A stretch of DNA of 5,940 bases, taken from the NCBI GenBank assembly GCA_009885515.1, contig VFKO01000013.1:1-5940 (forward strand). Reading direction: 5' to 3'. The translations under genes were made by a program, and so were the position numbers. Numbering within the stretch: the first letter of the stretch is position 1; each line of letters begins with the position of its first letter. The notes below the pieces were generated by a model. That model searched no databases, was not told the origin of the DNA, and saw only the letters and a program-made list of their open reading frames with translations. Source of the DNA: Rhodobiaceae bacterium (lineage in GTDB: Bacteria; Pseudomonadota; Alphaproteobacteria; Micropepsales; Micropepsaceae). Below are positions 5,534 through 5,940 of the stretch, in pieces.

Positions 5534-5793
5534 TCACGCAAACGGCTGCCGCTTCGACCGACATGTCCGGTCTGCGCGATCTGGCGCAGTCACTGGGTTT
5601 GGAGGGCCGGACGAAGGACGCGCGGTTGCTGCTTGAGCATTTGGATAGTCTGCAATTCGGCAATGTCGAAACGCTCCGGCAGCTCGTGCGCGCAGGGCGC
5701 CGAGGGGCAGACGCTGAAGGCCATCGAGAAGATTTCGATTCTCAAGTCTGTTGCGACTGATACCGGTGGCTTGGTCGAGGAGATCCGCGGAGG
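5530..5793 (+). pseudogene. Frameshifted and truncated helical-repeat gene start (third operon gene)
   Basis: A GTG at 5530 overlaps the preceding stop as GTGA, and the frame yields 76 residues to a TGA at 5758-5760. The first 55 or so residues look real: MSGLRDLAQSLGLEGRTKDARLLLEHLD has the A/L spacing of a TPR-like helix pair, then NVETLRQLVRA. After that the frame turns into arginine- and cysteine-rich residues (GRRGADAEGHREDFDSQVCCD), while the frame one base further (from about 5690) continues sensibly as GAEGQTLKAIEKISILKSVA and then TDTGGLVEEI. A one-base insertion (or two-base loss) between about 5685 and 5702 would explain this. Even in the rescued frame, protein-like sequence stops at about 5790, where a palindromic element begins. 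An ATG at 5563 is an alternative start. The intact gene was probably a TPR protein, perhaps with a glycosyltransferase domain. Confidence 0.6.
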
Positions 5794-5814
5794 ATTTGGG
5801 GTCAGACACCAAAT
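5794..5814. repeat. 21-base near-perfect palindrome at the break of the last gene
   Basis: The sequence begins ATTTGGGGTC and ends GACACCAAAT around a central A; nine of ten base pairs match, with one G/A mismatch. It starts where coding-like sequence of the frameshifted gene ends. The GGGGTCAGACACC core resembles a motif that, to my recollection, recurs in proteobacterial intergenic and mobile DNA. Flanking it, ATACCGGTG (5760-5768) and CACCGGTAT (5828-5836) form an outer 9-base inverted pair. It could be the end of a small non-autonomous element. Confidence 0.45.
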
Positions 5815-5843
5815 ACTCCCGATATGTCACCGGTATTGGTATC

Positions 5844-5916
5844 ATCGCGGTAGGGACGCGCATTGCTACGCGCCCCCCGCACAGATCCGTACGGGCCCAA
5901 CTAAGGCATACGGCTC
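5844..5916 (-). ncRNA. Group II intron domains V and VI
   Basis: Domain V is 33 nt. GAGCCGTA pairs with TACGGATC, with one G/A mismatch at the third pair, which is a G-U wobble in classic introns. The AGC catalytic triad (second to fourth bases of GAGCC) is present, as is the two-base CG bulge before TACGG. The upper stem TGCC/GGGCC is shorter and has a U/C mismatch at its base. Domain VI has GGGGGCGCG pairing with CGCGTCCCT (two G-U pairs) over the loop TAGCAATG, then an unpaired A at 5851 followed by CCGCGAT. That A is eight bases from the proposed 3' end, the position of the lariat branch point. The two mismatches in domain V raise the possibility of a slightly decayed copy. Confidence 0.75.
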
Positions 5917-5940
5917 CCACCTTGGATGTTTGACGTCAAA
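5844..5940 (-). mobile_element. Group II intron, 3' end (partial, continues beyond the right edge)
   Basis: Read on the - strand, the last 97 bases contain the two 3'-terminal RNA domains of a self-splicing group II intron. Domain V at 5916-5884 starts GAGCCGTATGCC and ends CCGTACGGATC. Domain VI follows, with a GC-rich stem, a bulged A, and a probable 3' splice site after CGAT at 5844. Such introns are ribozymes that move by retrohoming with an intron-encoded reverse transcriptase/maturase, whose gene would lie to the right of this window. The 3' exon is the intergenic/palindrome DNA at 5843 and leftwards. The exact 3' end could instead be 5841. Confidence 0.8.

Overview
The window looks like chromosomal DNA of a GC-rich proteobacterium, probably an alphaproteobacterium. 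That placement is inferred from codon use and gene types (a three-part acyl-CoA carboxylase with a very small biotin carrier, and a TPR/FkbM glycan-modification cluster of the kind seen in Rhodospirillales-like genomes). No taxonomic marker gene is present. The window falls into an orderly left half and a damaged, mobile-element-scarred right half.

Left half (1-2599). The + strand carries the 3' end of an acyl-CoA carboxylase carboxyltransferase subunit, followed 20 bases later by a complete 73-residue biotin carrier protein. Facing them on the - strand is a two-gene operon: a membrane-anchored Sel1-repeat protein, then a covalent-FAD sugar-lactone oxidase of the gulonolactone/arabinonolactone oxidase type, joined by an ATGA overlap. 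The two transcription units converge so tightly that one CTAG supplies the stop codon of both.

Middle (2600-3374). About 775 bases hold no convincing gene. The segment is a mosaic: an AT-rich stretch with inverted copies of GCATGCATAC, several hairpins, and a cluster of inverted and direct copies of a TTACGGTGAC/GTCACCGTAA motif. The last 21-base copy ends within about two bases of where a truncated gene begins.

Right half (3375-5793). A remnant of a surface-type protein built of Ser/Thr-rich octapeptides has lost its 5' end and carries an in-frame TAG. It is followed by a strong hairpin and then by three overlapping genes: a short TPR protein, a 427-residue protein joining an FkbM-type methyltransferase to a second methyltransferase-like domain, and the frameshifted start of another helical-repeat gene. 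The overlaps (ATGA, GTGA) indicate one operon. A plausible reading, by inference, is a cassette that modifies glycans or a repeat-rich surface protein, now decayed at both ends.

Right edge (5794-5940). The last gene breaks off at a 21-base near-palindrome. Beyond it, on the - strand, lies the 3' end of a group II intron, recognised by a domain V hairpin and a domain VI stem with a bulged adenosine. The intron body and any reverse transcriptase lie beyond the right end.
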